Source: Pandoraea terrigena
GTDB lineage: Bacteria; Pseudomonadota; Gammaproteobacteria; Burkholderiales; Burkholderiaceae
Direction of reading: 5' to 3'
DNA length: 64,000 nt
NCBI RefSeq assembly: GCF_902459705.1
Contig: NZ_CABPRU010000001.1
Coordinates: forward strand, 620,001 to 684,000
The notes below the pieces were generated by a model. It did no database searches. It had not been told where the DNA came from and saw only the letters and a list, made by a program, of their open reading frames with translations. Numbering within the stretch: position 1 is the stretch's first letter; every line of letters starts with the position of its first letter. Positions 19,513 through 28,813 of the stretch are shown piece by piece. The translations under genes were made by a program, and so were the position numbers.

Positions 19513-20664
19513 ATGAACGATTCCCCGAACGACTCCACGGCCGGCTCGCTGGCGGGCACTTTTGCCGAGCGTCTGATTGCCTGGCAGGCCGAGCACGGCC
19601 GTCACGACCTGCCATGGCAGAACACGCGTGACGCTTACCGGATCTGGCTCTCCGAGATCATGTTGCAGCAGACGCAGGTCGCGACCGTGATTCCGTACTA
19701 CGCGCGGTTTCTCGAGCGCTTCCCCGACGTCGCCGCGCTGGCGAGCGCCGCGCAGGACGACGTGATGGCCCTCTGGAGCGGCCTGGGCTACTACTCGCGG
19801 GCGCGCAATCTGCATCGCTGCGCGCAAGTCGTGGTCGCCGAGCACGGCGGCCGCTTCCCGGCAGACCCCGAGGCGCTGGCCTCGCTACCGGGCATTGGTC
19901 GTTCGACGGCCGCGGCGATTGCCGCGTTCGCCTACGATGCGCACGCCGCGATTCTCGATGGCAACGTCAAGCGGGTGCTCGCGCGGGTGTTCGGCATCGA
20001 GGGATTTCCGGGCGCCCCGAAGATCGAGCGGGACATGTGGACGCTGGCCGAATCCTTGCTGCCCCAGCGCGACTTGCCGGCCTACACCCAGGGGATGATG
20101 GATCTGGGCGCAACCCTGTGCGGTCGGGGCAAGCCGCGTTGCGGCGAGTGCCCGTTCGACAGTGATTGCATCGCGCATGCGACGGGGCGCGAGCGTACCT
20201 TGCCGACGTCCAGACCCAAGAAGGCGCAGCCGGAACGTTATGTCGATGTACTGGTGATTTACGCGGGAGAGCGCGTGTTGTTCGAGCGACGCCCGGACAG
20301 CGGCATCTGGGGCGGCTTGTGGAGCCTGCCGGAGCTGACGCCGCCGACCGACGCGCGTGACGCGGACGATACGTCGCTGCGCGCGCGTCTGAGCGCCCAT
20401 GCGGCCACGCTCGGTGCGGGCGAGGGCAGGGTGCGCTCGCTCGAACCGCTGCATGGACTCACGCACGTCTTCACGCATTTCCGGCTGCACTTGCGGCCGT
20501 GGCGGGTGATGCTGGAATCTGCGTCGCCGTCGAACGGCGCTCGCCACGCGTGGCTGGACGCCGCGGGCGTTGCCGCTGCCGGCCTGCCGTCGCCGATCCG
20601 CAAGATTGCCGACGCCTTGTCCATCGGATCGCTGAGCGACGGCCAACTATCCTTGCCGACCTGA
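19513..20664 (+). CDS. mutY: Adenine DNA glycosylase MutY
   Basis: A 383-residue glycosylase that removes adenine paired with 8-oxoguanine. In order: PWQNTRDAYRIWLSEIMLQQTQV, the helix-hairpin-helix LPGIGRSTAAAIAAFAY followed by the catalytic Asp in ILDGNVKRVLAR, the [4Fe-4S] ligands CGRGKPRCGECPFDSDC (CX6CX2CX5C), and a C-terminal NUDIX-like 8-oxoG-recognition domain (GGLWSLPE, LTHVFTHFRLHL). ATG 19513 is used; an in-frame extension back to 19084 overlaps mutM out of frame and is not credible. It converges with rapZ, 15 bp away. Confidence 0.97.
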   Translation: MNDSPNDSTAGSLAGTFAERLIAWQAEHGRHDLPWQNTRDAYRIWLSEIMLQQTQVATVIPYYARFLERFPDVAALASAAQDDVMALWSGLGYYSRARNLHRCAQVVVAEHGGRFPADPEALASLPGIGRSTAAAIAAFAYDAHAAILDGNVKRVLARVFGIEGFPGAPKIERDMWTLAESLLPQRDLPAYTQGMMDLGATLCGRGKPRCGECPFDSDCIAHATGRERTLPTSRPKKAQPERYVDVLVIYAGERVLFERRPDSGIWGGLWSLPELTPPTDARDADDTSLRARLSAHAATLGAGEGRVRSLEPLHGLTHVFTHFRLHLRPWRVMLESASPSNGARHAWLDAAGVAAAGLPSPIRKIADALSIGSLSDGQLSLPT

Positions 20665-20679
20665 ACGCGTCGGCTTGAT

Positions 20680-21555
20680 TCAGCTTGTCGACTCGACCGG
20701 GGCGAGTTCGCGATGGCGCACCAGCACGCTGGCTTTGGTGCGAAAGCGCTGGCCTAACGTTTCGGCGATGAACACGGAGCGATGCTGGCCACCTGTGCAG
20801 CCGATCGCCACCGTCAGATAGCTGCGGTTGTCGCGCATATAGCTCGGCAGCCACTTCTGCAGATAGGCGCCAATGTCGTTGATCATCTCGTCGACTTCGG
20901 GGATGGCCGACAGGAAGTCAATCACCGGTTGATCGCGGCCGGTCAGCGGACGCAGTAGCGCGTCGTAATACGGATTGGGCAGCGAGCGCACGTCGAAGAC
21001 GAGGTCGGCGTCGAGTGGCACGCCGTGTTTGAAGCCGAAGGACTCGAACATCAGCGTGAGTCCGGCGTGATCGTGCTGGACGAACTCGCGGATCCAGCGG
21101 CGCAGCGCACTCGCGCGCAAATTGCTGGTGTCGATCTGGTGGCCGAGTTCGGCCACGCTGTTCAGCATTTCGCGCTCTTTCTCGATGGCCTCGACGAGCG
21201 AGCCATTCACCGAGACGGTATCGTCGCCCCCCACGGAAAGGGGGTGGCGGCGGCGCGTCTCCGAGAATCTCTGTACCAGCGTCTGCGTGGTGGCGTTGAG
21301 GAACAGCGTACGTACGTCATGACCGAAGCGGCGCAGACCGCCGATGATCGGCGGCAGGTCGGCGAGCGAGCCGCCGCTGCGCGCGTCGATGGCGACCGCG
21401 AGACGCGTGTAGTTCTGCGTCTCGAGATATTCAGCGAGTTCAGGCAGAAAGCGCGACGGCAGATTGTCGACGCAGTAGTAACCCGCATCCTCGAGGACGT
21501 TCAGGGCGAGCGACTTGCCGGAACCCGAAACGCCGGTAATCAGTACGATCTTCAT
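20680..21555 (-). CDS. rapZ: RNase adapter protein RapZ
   Basis: A 291-residue P-loop protein. The N-terminal Walker A is GVSGSGKS (residues 8-15). The C-terminal half holds the conserved [25 protein letters not shown] and [15 protein letters not shown] segments, which in E. coli bind GlmZ and glucosamine 6-phosphate and guide RNase E. In betaproteobacteria the gene travels with ptsN-hprK. The start [11 protein letters not shown] at 21555 is preferred over an in-frame ATG six codons upstream. Unusually, a psiF-like gene separates it from hprK. Confidence 0.95.
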   Translation of the reverse strand: MKIVLITGVSGSGKSLALNVLEDAGYYCVDNLPSRFLPELAEYLETQNYTRLAVAIDARSGGSLADLPPIIGGLRRFGHDVRTLFLNATTQTLVQRFSETRRRHPLSVGGDDTVSVNGSLVEAIEKEREMLNSVAELGHQIDTSNLRASALRRWIREFVQHDHAGLTLMFESFGFKHGVPLDADLVFDVRSLPNPYYDALLRPLTGRDQPVIDFLSAIPEVDEMINDIGAYLQKWLPSYMRDNRSYLTVAIGCTGGQHRSVFIAETLGQRFRTKASVLVRHRELAPVESTS

Positions 21556-21676
21556 GAGATTCCCCGGATACAACGATCATGGTAAGCGATTGTGTCGTAT
21601 GGGTGTCGAGCCGCCAAAAACACGAATGTTCCGTGAGTTATTGCTTCATTTACGAAAAAGGATGCGCGACAAACGA

Positions 21677-21703
21677 CAACGGCGCCCGCAAGGGGCGCCG
21701 TTG
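21677..21703 (-). terminator. Hairpin downstream of the psiF-like gene
   Basis: CAACGGCGCCC / GGGCGCCGTTG form an 11-bp perfect stem with a 5-nt loop, 58 nt beyond the psiF-like stop and upstream of rapZ. No clear T-run follows on either strand, so it may be a terminator or a transcript-stabilising hairpin. Confidence 0.55.
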
Positions 21704-21760
21704 GGTAAGCGTACTGGCATTCCATCGGCTAAGCGCCAGAACGTCGGCGCGGGAAAGTTC

Positions 21761-22075
21761 TCAGGGCGCTGCCTTGTTCGACAGGCATTCCTTCATGAAG
21801 GCCTTGCGTTCGTCGCCCTTCTTGCTGCCGGCCTGGGCATTACAGGTCTTCATCTTTTCCTGCTGGGTCGGCTTGGCGGCGGGTTTGCTCGACAGGCATT
21901 CCTTCATGAAGGCCTTGCGCTCGTCGCCCTTCTTGCTGCCGGCTTGCGCATTGCAGGCCCCCATCTTGCTCTGCTGGGAATTGGCGGTCTTGGGTGCCGG
22001 GGCGGCCGTCTGGGCAAACACGGGCGATGCGAGCAGCGGGGATACCAGAAGCAATGCAGCAAGTGCTTTTTTCAT
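21761..22075 (-). CDS. psiF: PsiF-repeat protein, exported
   Basis: A 104-residue secreted protein with a clear signal peptide (cleavage near VFA-QTA). Two near-identical PsiF repeats follow, each with CNAQAGSKKGDERKAFMKEC. PsiF was named as a phosphate-starvation-inducible protein in E. coli; its biochemical role is unknown. The Cys pair per repeat could form disulfides in the periplasm. GGAGAG lies upstream of the ATG and a plausible promoter lies at 22124-22152. Its place between hprK and rapZ is unusual, because these are normally adjacent. Confidence 0.85.
   Translation of the reverse strand: MKKALAALLLVSPLLASPVFAQTAAPAPKTANSQQSKMGACNAQAGSKKGDERKAFMKECLSSKPAAKPTQQEKMKTCNAQAGSKKGDERKAFMKECLSNKAAP
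21779..21846. repeat. psiF internal DNA repeat, copy 1
   Basis: This 68-bp unit matches 21890-21957 at 64 of 68 positions with a 111-bp period. It encodes the second PsiF repeat of the protein and reflects an in-frame duplication. Confidence 0.85.
21890..21957. repeat. psiF internal DNA repeat, copy 2
   Basis: The partner of 21779-21846, differing at four bases. It encodes the first PsiF repeat. The high identity suggests recent duplication or gene conversion. Confidence 0.85.
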
Positions 22076-22123
22076 GATCGTCTCTCCATAAGGTCGACAC
22101 GCACGGGGTTGGGCCGCGTGGCG

Positions 22124-22152
22124 ATTACAACATGAAAGAAAACGCGCCGCAA
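22124..22152 (-). promoter_or_regulatory. Candidate sigma-70 promoter of the psiF-like gene
   Basis: On the minus strand TTGCGG (4 of 6 to TTGACA) and TGTAAT (5 of 6 to TATAAT) are separated by 17 bp, giving a leader of about 40 nt before the GGAGAG ribosome-binding site. No complete Pho box is visible upstream despite the gene family name. Confidence 0.45.
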
Positions 22153-22231
22153 TCGCGTGGCGTTGACAGAAAGACGCAAAAATTTCGGTAAACCCGCGGC
22201 ATTCACCCGGTGTTTTTTTGCCGCCCGGGGC

Positions 22232-23197
22232 TCAGAGCAGCCGGTTCTGCATGCCGTCCGGGTCCTGCATGGCCTGGCGCTGGCGTTCCATGAAGTCCTT
22301 GAGGGTGTCGATGCCGCGCAGTTGAAGGATCGTATTGCGCACGGCGGCTTCGACCAGCACGGCGAGGTTTCGCCCGGCTGCCACTTGCAGAATCACCTTG
22401 TTGATCGGAAGGCCCAGCACGTCCACCGTCTGCGCTTCGAGCGGCAGCCGCTGGAATTCTCCGTCGGGGCGGCGCACCAACTGAACGATCAGCTTGAGCT
22501 TCATCTTCCGGCGCACGGCCGTCTCACCAAAGATCGTCTTGATGTCGAGCAACCCCAGGCCGCGCACTTCCAGCAGGTTTTGCAGCAGCGGTGGGCAGCG
22601 GCCTTCGACGAAATCCGGCCCGAGGCGCACGAAATCGACGGCGTCGTCCGCCACCAGTCCGTGGCCGCGGCTGATCAGTTCCAGGCCGAGTTCGCTCTTG
22701 CCGAGGCCAGAATCGCCAGTGAGCAGCACCCCCATGCCCAGAATGTCGAGAAATACGCCGTGCATCGTGCATCGCGGGGCGAACACGCGCGAAATGTACA
22801 TGCGCAGACTGTCGATGACGGCTGCCGTCGACATCGGCGTGGTGAACAGCGGCGTGGAGGAGCGGGTGCAGCGCAGCACCAGGTCGGGCGGGGCTTCGAG
22901 ACCGTCCGCGACCACGAGGAATGGCGGCTCGAGCGCGATGACTTCGCCCATGTGGCGCTTGCGGTTTTCGTCCGTCAGGCGCTGGTAGTAGCGCAGCTCG
23001 GCCTCACCGAGGACCTGGATCCGGTTCGGGTGAATCAGGTTCAAGTGACCCACGAGGTCGGCGCTGGAGGTGGCCGTCGCCACGCTCTCGGGCGTGAAGC
23101 CGCGCTCCCACCCCTCGTGGCCCGTCAGCCACGACAAACGCAGCGTGGCGGCGTTGTCGTCGAAAATGCTTTGCGCGTTGATGCCGGTCAGTTCCAC
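22232..23197 (-). CDS. hprK: HPr kinase/phosphorylase
   Basis: A 321-residue bifunctional enzyme that phosphorylates and dephosphorylates a serine of HPr. The N-terminal domain is followed by the catalytic domain, with [47 protein letters not shown] (Walker A GDSGLGKS, then the His/Asp metal site) and the HprK signature [21 protein letters not shown]. It starts with GTG at 23197 behind GAGGCG. In proteobacteria it serves the incomplete nitrogen-PTS together with ptsN, which lies 94 nt upstream. Confidence 0.96.
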   Translation of the reverse strand: MELTGINAQSIFDDNAATLRLSWLTGHEGWERGFTPESVATATSSADLVGHLNLIHPNRIQVLGEAELRYYQRLTDENRKRHMGEVIALEPPFLVVADGLEAPPDLVLRCTRSSTPLFTTPMSTAAVIDSLRMYISRVFAPRCTMHGVFLDILGMGVLLTGDSGLGKSELGLELISRGHGLVADDAVDFVRLGPDFVEGRCPPLLQNLLEVRGLGLLDIKTIFGETAVRRKMKLKLIVQLVRRPDGEFQRLPLEAQTVDVLGLPINKVILQVAAGRNLAVLVEAAVRNTILQLRGIDTLKDFMERQRQAMQDPDGMQNRLL

Positions 23198-23291
23198 CGC
23201 GTCGCCTCGTTCGGTTGGGGTTGGGAGCTACGGGGTTCGTCCAGCGTCGCGGCGCATACCCGGCTGCCGGGGTACCCGCGCTTGCGCTGGC

Positions 23292-23747
23292 TCAGGGTTG
23301 CCAGTTCGCGAGCGCGGCGTGAATATCGTCGGCGCTCGGTGCGGTGGTCAATGTCTCGCGCATCGAGCGATCCGAGAGCAACTGCGCAATCTCGGACAAA
23401 ATCTCGAGATGCTGCTGCGTTGCCTGCTCCGGTACCAACAGGAAGAACAACAGGGATACCGGCTGCGCGTCGGGGGCCTCGAACGGAATCGGATCGTCCA
23501 GCCGCACGAAGGCCGCCATCGGATGCTTGAGGCCCTTGATGCGCCCGTGCGGAATGGCCACGCCTTCTCCCAGTCCGGTCGAGCCAAGACGCTCGCGTGC
23601 GAACAGATTGTCGGTGACAAGCGCGCGCGACAGGCCGGCATTGTTCTCGAAGAGAAGTCCGGCTTGCTCGAAGACGCGCTTCTTGCTGGTGACAGACAGT
23701 CCAAGCAGGATGTTGGACGCAGGTAAGAGTTTGACTAAACGGTTCAT
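23292..23747 (-). CDS. ptsN: PTS IIA-like nitrogen-regulatory protein PtsN
   Basis: A 151-residue EIIA(Ntr). It has the phosphorylatable His in GLGEGVAIPHGRIKGL and the ending QLLSDRSMRETLTTAPSADDIHAAL typical of PtsN. It adjusts potassium uptake, nitrogen and phosphate responses depending on its phosphorylation. ATG 23747 (MNRLVKLLPASNILLGL) is the family start; an extension to 23849 lacks family character. It lies downstream of hpf, separated by an intrinsic terminator, and upstream of hprK. Confidence 0.96.
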   Translation of the reverse strand: MNRLVKLLPASNILLGLSVTSKKRVFEQAGLLFENNAGLSRALVTDNLFARERLGSTGLGEGVAIPHGRIKGLKHPMAAFVRLDDPIPFEAPDAQPVSLLFFLLVPEQATQQHLEILSEIAQLLSDRSMRETLTTAPSADDIHAALANWQP

Positions 23748-23845
23748 CTTGTAATGCGGGCGAACGCTTGGCCGCCCTCCAGCCCCCGATTGACCTCGCA
23801 TTATAGACCACCCGCCGCCATGCTCCCGGCGATGCGCGGGAGCAT

Positions 23846-23870
23846 ACAAAAGGGGCCGTTCAACGGCCCC
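23846..23870 (-). terminator. Intrinsic terminator after hpf
   Basis: On the minus strand GGGGCCG / CGGCCCC form a 7-bp stem with a 5-nt loop, followed by TTTTG. It lies 104 nt beyond the hpf stop and before ptsN, and would end the rpoN-hpf transcript. A second smaller stem (GCTCCCG / CGGGAGC) follows immediately. Confidence 0.75.
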
Positions 23871-23973
23871 GCGGTGGGTGATGCCAGACTTACGACAGAC
23901 GTCGATGCGCTCGTGTGGTTCCGCGCGAATTGGCGCCAGTGTCAGTCGGTGCGGCTACCATGCCCGGGCAGAC

Positions 23974-24327
23974 TCATTGCAGCGGTTCCGCTTCGGGAGG
24001 TTCCTGGTGCTTGAGGGCCTCGCGGCCATGATCCTGAACCTTGTCCTTGTATTGCATAACCTTGCGGTCGAGCATGTCGATCAGCTTGTCGATGGCGGCA
24101 TACATATTCTCGTCACACTTCTCGACGAAAATCTCCTTGCCCTTGAGATACACGGTGACGCTCGCGATCTGGCGTCCGGTCTTCTCCTTGGTCTTGTCGA
24201 CAGATAGGATCACCTCGGCACCGATGAGCTGGTCGAAATGGCGCAACACGCGTTCGAGCTTGTTGACCACGAATTCGCGCAGCGAAGGCGTGAGTTCGAG
24301 ATGATGTCCACTGATCTTCAGATTCAT
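23974..24327 (-). CDS. hpf: Ribosome hibernation-promoting factor, short form
   Basis: A 117-residue HPF/RaiA-fold protein that binds the 30S decoding centre in stationary phase. It begins [20 protein letters not shown], has the basic strand-helix core ([34 protein letters not shown]) and ends with a short acidic tail, so it is the short rather than the long type. AAGGAG precedes the ATG. It lies directly downstream of rpoN, the conserved rpoN-hpf-ptsN arrangement. Confidence 0.95.
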   Translation of the reverse strand: MNLKISGHHLELTPSLREFVVNKLERVLRHFDQLIGAEVILSVDKTKEKTGRQIASVTVYLKGKEIFVEKCDENMYAAIDKLIDMLDRKVMQYKDKVQDHGREALKHQEPPEAEPLQ

Positions 24328-24469
24328 AGCTGCTCTCCTTGCTGAAATGCCGAAGTGCAGGCCGCGTCATGAGCAACGCTGGCTAGCGGGAGTGCGAGCC
24401 ATTGTCGTGACGCAATGTCGCACTGCGGCGTAATGCCCCAGCGAGCCAAGATGGCACACCAGGACCGTC

Positions 24470-25957
24470 CTACAAAGATTTGCGCAAGTTCACTGCGGGA
24501 ATTCGCATGGCTTCGCGGTATTTCGCGACGGTGCGTCGCGCTACCACGAACCCTTGCTCTGCCAGCAGCTCCGCGATACGGCTGTCGGAAAGGGGGCTCT
24601 GCGGATCTTCGGCTCCTATGAGTTGCTTGATGAGTGCGCGGATGGCGGTCGATGATGCCGCGCCCCCGGCTTCCGTGGCCACGTGTGAACCAAAGAAGTA
24701 CTTCAGCTCGAAGGTTCCAAACGGAGTGAGCATGTACTTACTGGTAGTCACGCGTGAAATCGTGGATTCATGTAAACCCAGCGTATCAGCAATCTCGCGT
24801 AAAACCAAGGGCCGCATGCCGATTTCGCCGTGCGTGAAGAAGTTCTTCTGGCGCTCCACGATCGCCTGCGACACCCGCAGGATCGTGTCGAAGCGCTGCT
24901 GGATGTTCTTGATGAGCCAGCGCGCTTCCTGGAGCTGCTGTTGCAGGTTGCCGGTTCCCGGCGCGGTGCGGTTGTTGCGAAGGATGCGCGCATACATTTC
25001 GTTGATGCGCAGGCGCGGCATGACTTCGGGATTGAGTTCGGCGGTCCAGCCGCCGCCCTGCCTGCGCACGAGCACGTCGGGGATGACGTAATCGGCCTGC
25101 GGCGTGCCGTAGGCGGCCCCCGGGAACGGGTCGAGCGAACGAATCAGTTGATGCGCGGCGCGCAAGGCGTCTTCGCTCACCCCCAGCAGGCGGCGCAAGC
25201 GGGTGTAATCGCGCGCGGCGAGCAGTTCCAGATGATCGGAGACGATGCGCAGCGAGAGTGTTCGAACGCTGCTCGCGGGCAGTCGCTGGAGTTGCAGACG
25301 CAGGCATTCTGAAGGGCTGCGAGCTCCCACGCCGGCCGGATCGAAGCTTTGCAGCAGCGCAAGTGCGGCATTGATCTCTTCCGTCTCGAGCGCCAGCTCT
25401 TCGGGCATTTCCGCCTGAATTTCATCGAGCATGCTGCCGAGATAGCCGTCTTCGTCGAGCGATTCGATCAGGAACCCCACCAGCGCGCGATCGCGCGGGC
25501 TGGCCTTGGTCAGGCGCAACTGGGTCAACAGGTGTTCGCGAAGATTGGGATGGTCGACGTGCAGTTGCGGCCGCCCATTGTCGTCGTCGTCCGACGCACT
25601 GCCCGAGCGGGCGAAATCGTTCAGGCTCCAGTCGTTGCCGCTGTCCTGCGCGTTGTCGTCGAAGCGGGTCTCGCCGTCGAGTTCGCGAGCGTCGTCGCGG
25701 CCATTGGCCGATTCCGGCGCGTCGCCGGGGCTGCTGCTCGATGCACTTCGCTCATTGCGCAGCGACCCATCCGTGCCCACACGGATCGTGCCGGCGAGCC
25801 AATCGTCCTCGCGTTCGAGCATCGGGTTCTGCGTGAGGGCGTGCTCGACTTCCTGCTGGAGTTCGAGCGTCGACAGTTGCAGCAACCGGATGGATTGCTG
25901 TAACTGCGGCGTGAGGGTCAGGTGCTGCGAGGTGCGGAGTTGAAGAGTCGGTTTCAT
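24470..25957 (-). CDS. rpoN: RNA polymerase sigma-54 factor
   Basis: A 495-residue sigma-54. It has the Gln/Leu-rich activator-interacting N-terminus ([32 protein letters not shown]), an acidic Asp/Glu-rich linker (residues about 60-115), the core-binding region, the helix-turn-helix, and the C-terminal RpoN box [15 protein letters not shown] that contacts the -24 element. The start at 25957 ([11 protein letters not shown]) is the family form; an ATG six codons upstream is possible. It sits in the lptB-rpoN-hpf block. No credible sigma-54 promoter was found in the window. Confidence 0.97.
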   Translation of the reverse strand: MKPTLQLRTSQHLTLTPQLQQSIRLLQLSTLELQQEVEHALTQNPMLEREDDWLAGTIRVGTDGSLRNERSASSSSPGDAPESANGRDDARELDGETRFDDNAQDSGNDWSLNDFARSGSASDDDDNGRPQLHVDHPNLREHLLTQLRLTKASPRDRALVGFLIESLDEDGYLGSMLDEIQAEMPEELALETEEINAALALLQSFDPAGVGARSPSECLRLQLQRLPASSVRTLSLRIVSDHLELLAARDYTRLRRLLGVSEDALRAAHQLIRSLDPFPGAAYGTPQADYVIPDVLVRRQGGGWTAELNPEVMPRLRINEMYARILRNNRTAPGTGNLQQQLQEARWLIKNIQQRFDTILRVSQAIVERQKNFFTHGEIGMRPLVLREIADTLGLHESTISRVTTSKYMLTPFGTFELKYFFGSHVATEAGGAASSTAIRALIKQLIGAEDPQSPLSDSRIAELLAEQGFVVARRTVAKYREAMRIPAVNLRKSL

Positions 25958-26051
25958 AGCGTGTCTCGCCTTCATTGTAGAGGCTTTGTTACGCCAGCGG
26001 AACCGGCCCGGCCTCCTATCGGAGGCAGGGTTTACATGCGAAAAATTTGCT

Positions 26052-26855
26052 TTACATCCGGAAATTCTCGCCCAGATACACGCGCCGGACGCTTTCGTCG
26101 GCCACGATCTGGTCGGGCGTGCCGGCGGCGAGCACCGACCCTTCGCTGATGATGTAGGCGTGATCGCAGATGCCCAGCGTCTCGCGTACGTTGTGGTCGG
26201 TAATCAGGACACCGATGCCACGATCTTTCAGAAAGCGCACGATTCGCTGGATTTCCAGCACGGCGATCGGATCGACGCCCGCAAACGGTTCGTCAAGCAA
26301 AATGAAGCGCGGTTGCGTGGCCAGCGCACGGGCGATTTCCACGCGGCGGCGCTCGCCGCCTGAGAGCGACATCGCCGGGTTCTCGCGCAGATGGCTCACC
26401 TGCAACTCGTCAAGCAGCGCTTCGATGCGGCGTTCGATTTCGTCGCGCTTGAGCGGCTTGCCCTGCGCGTCGAGCTGCAATTCGAGCACGGCGCGGATGT
26501 TGTCCTCGACCGTGAGTTTGCGGAAGACGGACGCTTCCTGCGGCAGATACGAGACCCCCATGCGAGCGCGCTCGTGAATCGGCAACTCGCTGATCACGTT
26601 GCCGTCGAGCTTGATTTCGCCGTCGTCGGCGGGCACGAGGCCCACGATCATGTAGAACGATGTCGTCTTGCCCGCGCCGTTCGGACCGAGCAGTCCCACG
26701 ACTTCGCCGCTCTTCACGTCGAGCGAGACGTCCTTGACGACCGTACGGGCACCATATTGCTTCTTGAGCGAGCGCACGACGAGCGCACTCGGCTTGCCCG
26801 ACGGGTCGGCGCCCTGATGGATCGTCGATGTGTTGCTGTTCACAGGATTACTCAC
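26052..26855 (-). CDS. lptB: LPS export ABC transporter ATP-binding protein LptB
   Basis: A 267-residue ATPase of the LptB2FGC complex, which powers lipopolysaccharide extraction from the inner membrane. Motifs are [16 protein letters not shown] (Walker A), [18 protein letters not shown] (Q-loop), [17 protein letters not shown] (signature), [13 protein letters not shown] (Walker B) and [14 protein letters not shown] (H-loop). The proposed GTG start at 26855 overlaps the 3' end of lptA by 8 nt; an in-frame GTG at 26843 is the alternative. There is no ATG upstream with family sequence. Confidence 0.95.
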   Translation of the reverse strand: MSNPVNSNTSTIHQGADPSGKPSALVVRSLKKQYGARTVVKDVSLDVKSGEVVGLLGPNGAGKTTSFYMIVGLVPADDGEIKLDGNVISELPIHERARMGVSYLPQEASVFRKLTVEDNIRAVLELQLDAQGKPLKRDEIERRIEALLDELQVSHLRENPAMSLSGGERRRVEIARALATQPRFILLDEPFAGVDPIAVLEIQRIVRFLKDRGIGVLITDHNVRETLGICDHAYIISEGSVLAAGTPDQIVADESVRRVYLGENFRM

Positions 26856-27546
26856 GCGGATTCCCAATGCTTTTGGACGGCGACAGCGGCGGCAGGTCGC
26901 CCTTGGGCGCCGCTGCCGGCTTGCTCGTGCCGCCCGCGCTCGCCTGGTTCGCGCCAGTGGCATTGCGCGGGGCAAGCGTGGCACGCACGCGGCCGTTCGG
27001 ATTGTTGGCGTTGACCTGATCGGCCCCGCTGTTGGCGGTGTAGACCTCGTTGTATGTGTCGTACGTAATCACGCTGCCGTGAATCTCGTCGAGCACCTTC
27101 GTGCCGCCGGCCAGGCGCTTGAGCGTCGCCTGCGTGGTGAGCGTGGCGACTTCCGTCTTGCCGTTGTAGTAGATCGTCTGGCCCCAGCCGTCGATGTATT
27201 CGTCCAGGCCGTCTCGCTTCTGGCGCATGTAGGCGAGCGGGCCACCCGGCTTGTAGTAGGCCGTGGCGTACTGATAGCCCTCCGGATCCTGCGTCACCTC
27301 GACGCGATCGGCCTTGAGGAGAATCGTCCCCTTGGTCATCGTCACGTTACCGGTGAAGATGTTGACCTGCTTGAGGTCGTCGTAGCTCATGTGATCCGAC
27401 TCGATGTTGAGCGGCTTGTCGCGGTCGGCGCGTTCGGCATGGGCGAGCGGCGACGCGAGGGCGCCGAGCACGGCGACGGCGGTAGCCAGTGCGCGAAGGG
27501 CACGCAGCGACAGGGAAACGGGGCGCGGTTGGCGGCGATCGGTCAT
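26848..27546 (-). CDS. lptA: LPS transport periplasmic protein LptA
   Basis: A 232-residue periplasmic protein with a signal peptide (cleavage near PLAHA-ER) and the OstA beta-jellyroll: [40 protein letters not shown], then repeated strands to about residue 180 and a Pro/Ala-rich tail. It bridges LptC to LptD across the periplasm. Its ATG overlaps the lptC stop by 4 nt and its own stop overlaps lptB, so lptC-lptA-lptB are translationally coupled. Confidence 0.95.
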   Translation of the reverse strand: MTDRRQPRPVSLSLRALRALATAVAVLGALASPLAHAERADRDKPLNIESDHMSYDDLKQVNIFTGNVTMTKGTILLKADRVEVTQDPEGYQYATAYYKPGGPLAYMRQKRDGLDEYIDGWGQTIYYNGKTEVATLTTQATLKRLAGGTKVLDEIHGSVITYDTYNEVYTANSGADQVNANNPNGRVRATLAPRNATGANQASAGGTSKPAAAPKGDLPPLSPSKSIGNPRE

Positions 27547-28202
27547 GGGGTCTTGGGGCCCGGTTTGGTCTGGGGTGGCGCGCTCGGCGCGGTGGCCGGT
27601 GCCGGGCGATTGCCGCCCAGTTCCGCCGGCTGGATCGTGCCGTGCACATTGCCGAGCAATTGTACGGCGCGTGAGATGTTATTGAAAATCATGCCGTCGC
27701 CGTACATCACGGACGAACCGCGGAAAAGCTGGACCGGCAATTCCGTGCGCACGATGTCGTCATTCATGAGGACCTGGAAGTGCTCGGACAGCGCGCGCAT
27801 CTGCGGATCGCGCGGTCCGGCCTGACGCGTCACGACCGCGTTGTCGTACAAATCGACGACCGACATGTCGGCATTGAGCGTGCCGCGCTTGCCCGTGGCC
27901 GTCACTTCCGGTTGATCCGGCGTAAACGCGCGCACGGCGGGCATGGTCATGGCCGTGGTCTGGTCGTCCTCGTAATGCGTCATGTGCACGGCGTTGACGC
28001 GATATTGCGTGAGGCCGGTCGCCGACAACGTGGAGATCACCATGTCATCGGCAAAGTAGTCCGGGATGTGCTGCTTCACGTACGGCGCGCGATCGGCATC
28101 CGACGGCAGCGTGCGTTGCACGAGCCAGTACGTGCCGGCGGCCAGGCCAGCGAGCACGACGATGGCGATCAGGGATGCGGGCGAGACGCGTTGCGTGGCC
28201 AT
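27543..28202 (-). CDS. lptC: LPS export system protein LptC
   Basis: A 219-residue bitopic protein: one N-terminal transmembrane helix (SLIAIVVLAGLAAGTYWLVQ), then a periplasmic OstA-like beta domain (FADDMVISTLSATGLTQYRVNAVHM through FNNISRAVQLLGNVHGTI) and a Pro-rich tail. It passes LPS from LptBFG to LptA. ATG 28202 places the membrane helix at the N-terminus as in the family; the longer in-frame start would extend into kdsC. It sits 23 nt after kdsC. Confidence 0.94.
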   Translation of the reverse strand: MATQRVSPASLIAIVVLAGLAAGTYWLVQRTLPSDADRAPYVKQHIPDYFADDMVISTLSATGLTQYRVNAVHMTHYEDDQTTAMTMPAVRAFTPDQPEVTATGKRGTLNADMSVVDLYDNAVVTRQAGPRDPQMRALSEHFQVLMNDDIVRTELPVQLFRGSSVMYGDGMIFNNISRAVQLLGNVHGTIQPAELGGNRPAPATAPSAPPQTKPGPKTP

Positions 28203-28225
28203 GAGTGATCGGCTCCCGGGACGCG

Positions 28226-28813
28226 TCAGGCGAGGGCTTCGGCGAGCAGGGCGTCGTAACGTCCCTGAGCGCGCAGGATAAAGTCGCACAGCTCGCGCAC
28301 GGCGCCTTCGCCACCACGCGTGGCGGCAATCCAGTGGCTGCGCGCCTTCACTTCGATATGGGCATTGGCCGGGCAGGCCGCGAAGCCGACGCGGCTGAGG
28401 ATTGGCAGATCGGGCCAGTCGTCGCCGATATGTCCACACACTTCGGCCGTCACGGACACCTTGGCGCACAGGTCTTCGAAGGCGGCGCGCTTGTCCTGTA
28501 CGCCTTGATAAACGTGAGCGACGCGAAGATCGGCCGCGCGCCTGGCGACGATCTCGGACTGACGGCCGGTGATGATGGCCGTGACGATGCCGACTTCGGC
28601 GAGCAGCTTCAGGCCGTGGCCGTCGAGCGAATCGAAAGTCTTGATGACTTCGCCGGCCGGGCCGTAGCGCAGGCCGCCGTCGGTAAGCACCCCGTCGACA
28701 TCGAACACCATGACACGCAGGCGCGCGGCGCGCGCCGCGGCGGCGGTCGTGTCATTCGGGGTGGAATGGGTGGGCTGGGCGATGCTGGGCTGATTCATGG
28801 GCAAGCGGCTCAC
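28226..28813 (-). CDS. kdsC: 3-deoxy-D-manno-octulosonate 8-phosphate phosphatase KdsC
   Basis: A HAD-superfamily phosphatase (195 residues from the GTG) releasing Kdo from Kdo-8-phosphate for LPS synthesis. Motif I is VMVFDVDGVLTDGGL, motif II AIITGRQSE and motif IV HIGDDWPDLPIL. The GTG start at 28813 overlaps the kdsD TGA (GTGA) with AAGG 5 nt upstream; an in-frame ATG at 28798 is the alternative. About 30 N-terminal residues precede the catalytic domain. Confidence 0.94.
   Translation of the reverse strand: MSRLPMNQPSIAQPTHSTPNDTTAAAARAARLRVMVFDVDGVLTDGGLRYGPAGEVIKTFDSLDGHGLKLLAEVGIVTAIITGRQSEIVARRAADLRVAHVYQGVQDKRAAFEDLCAKVSVTAEVCGHIGDDWPDLPILSRVGFAACPANAHIEVKARSHWIAATRGGEGAVRELCDFILRAQGRYDALLAEALA

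Noticed and set aside
21779-21957. Insertion-sequence terminal repeats
   Set aside because: The two copies are direct, coding and in frame within psiF, so they are a protein-repeat duplication.
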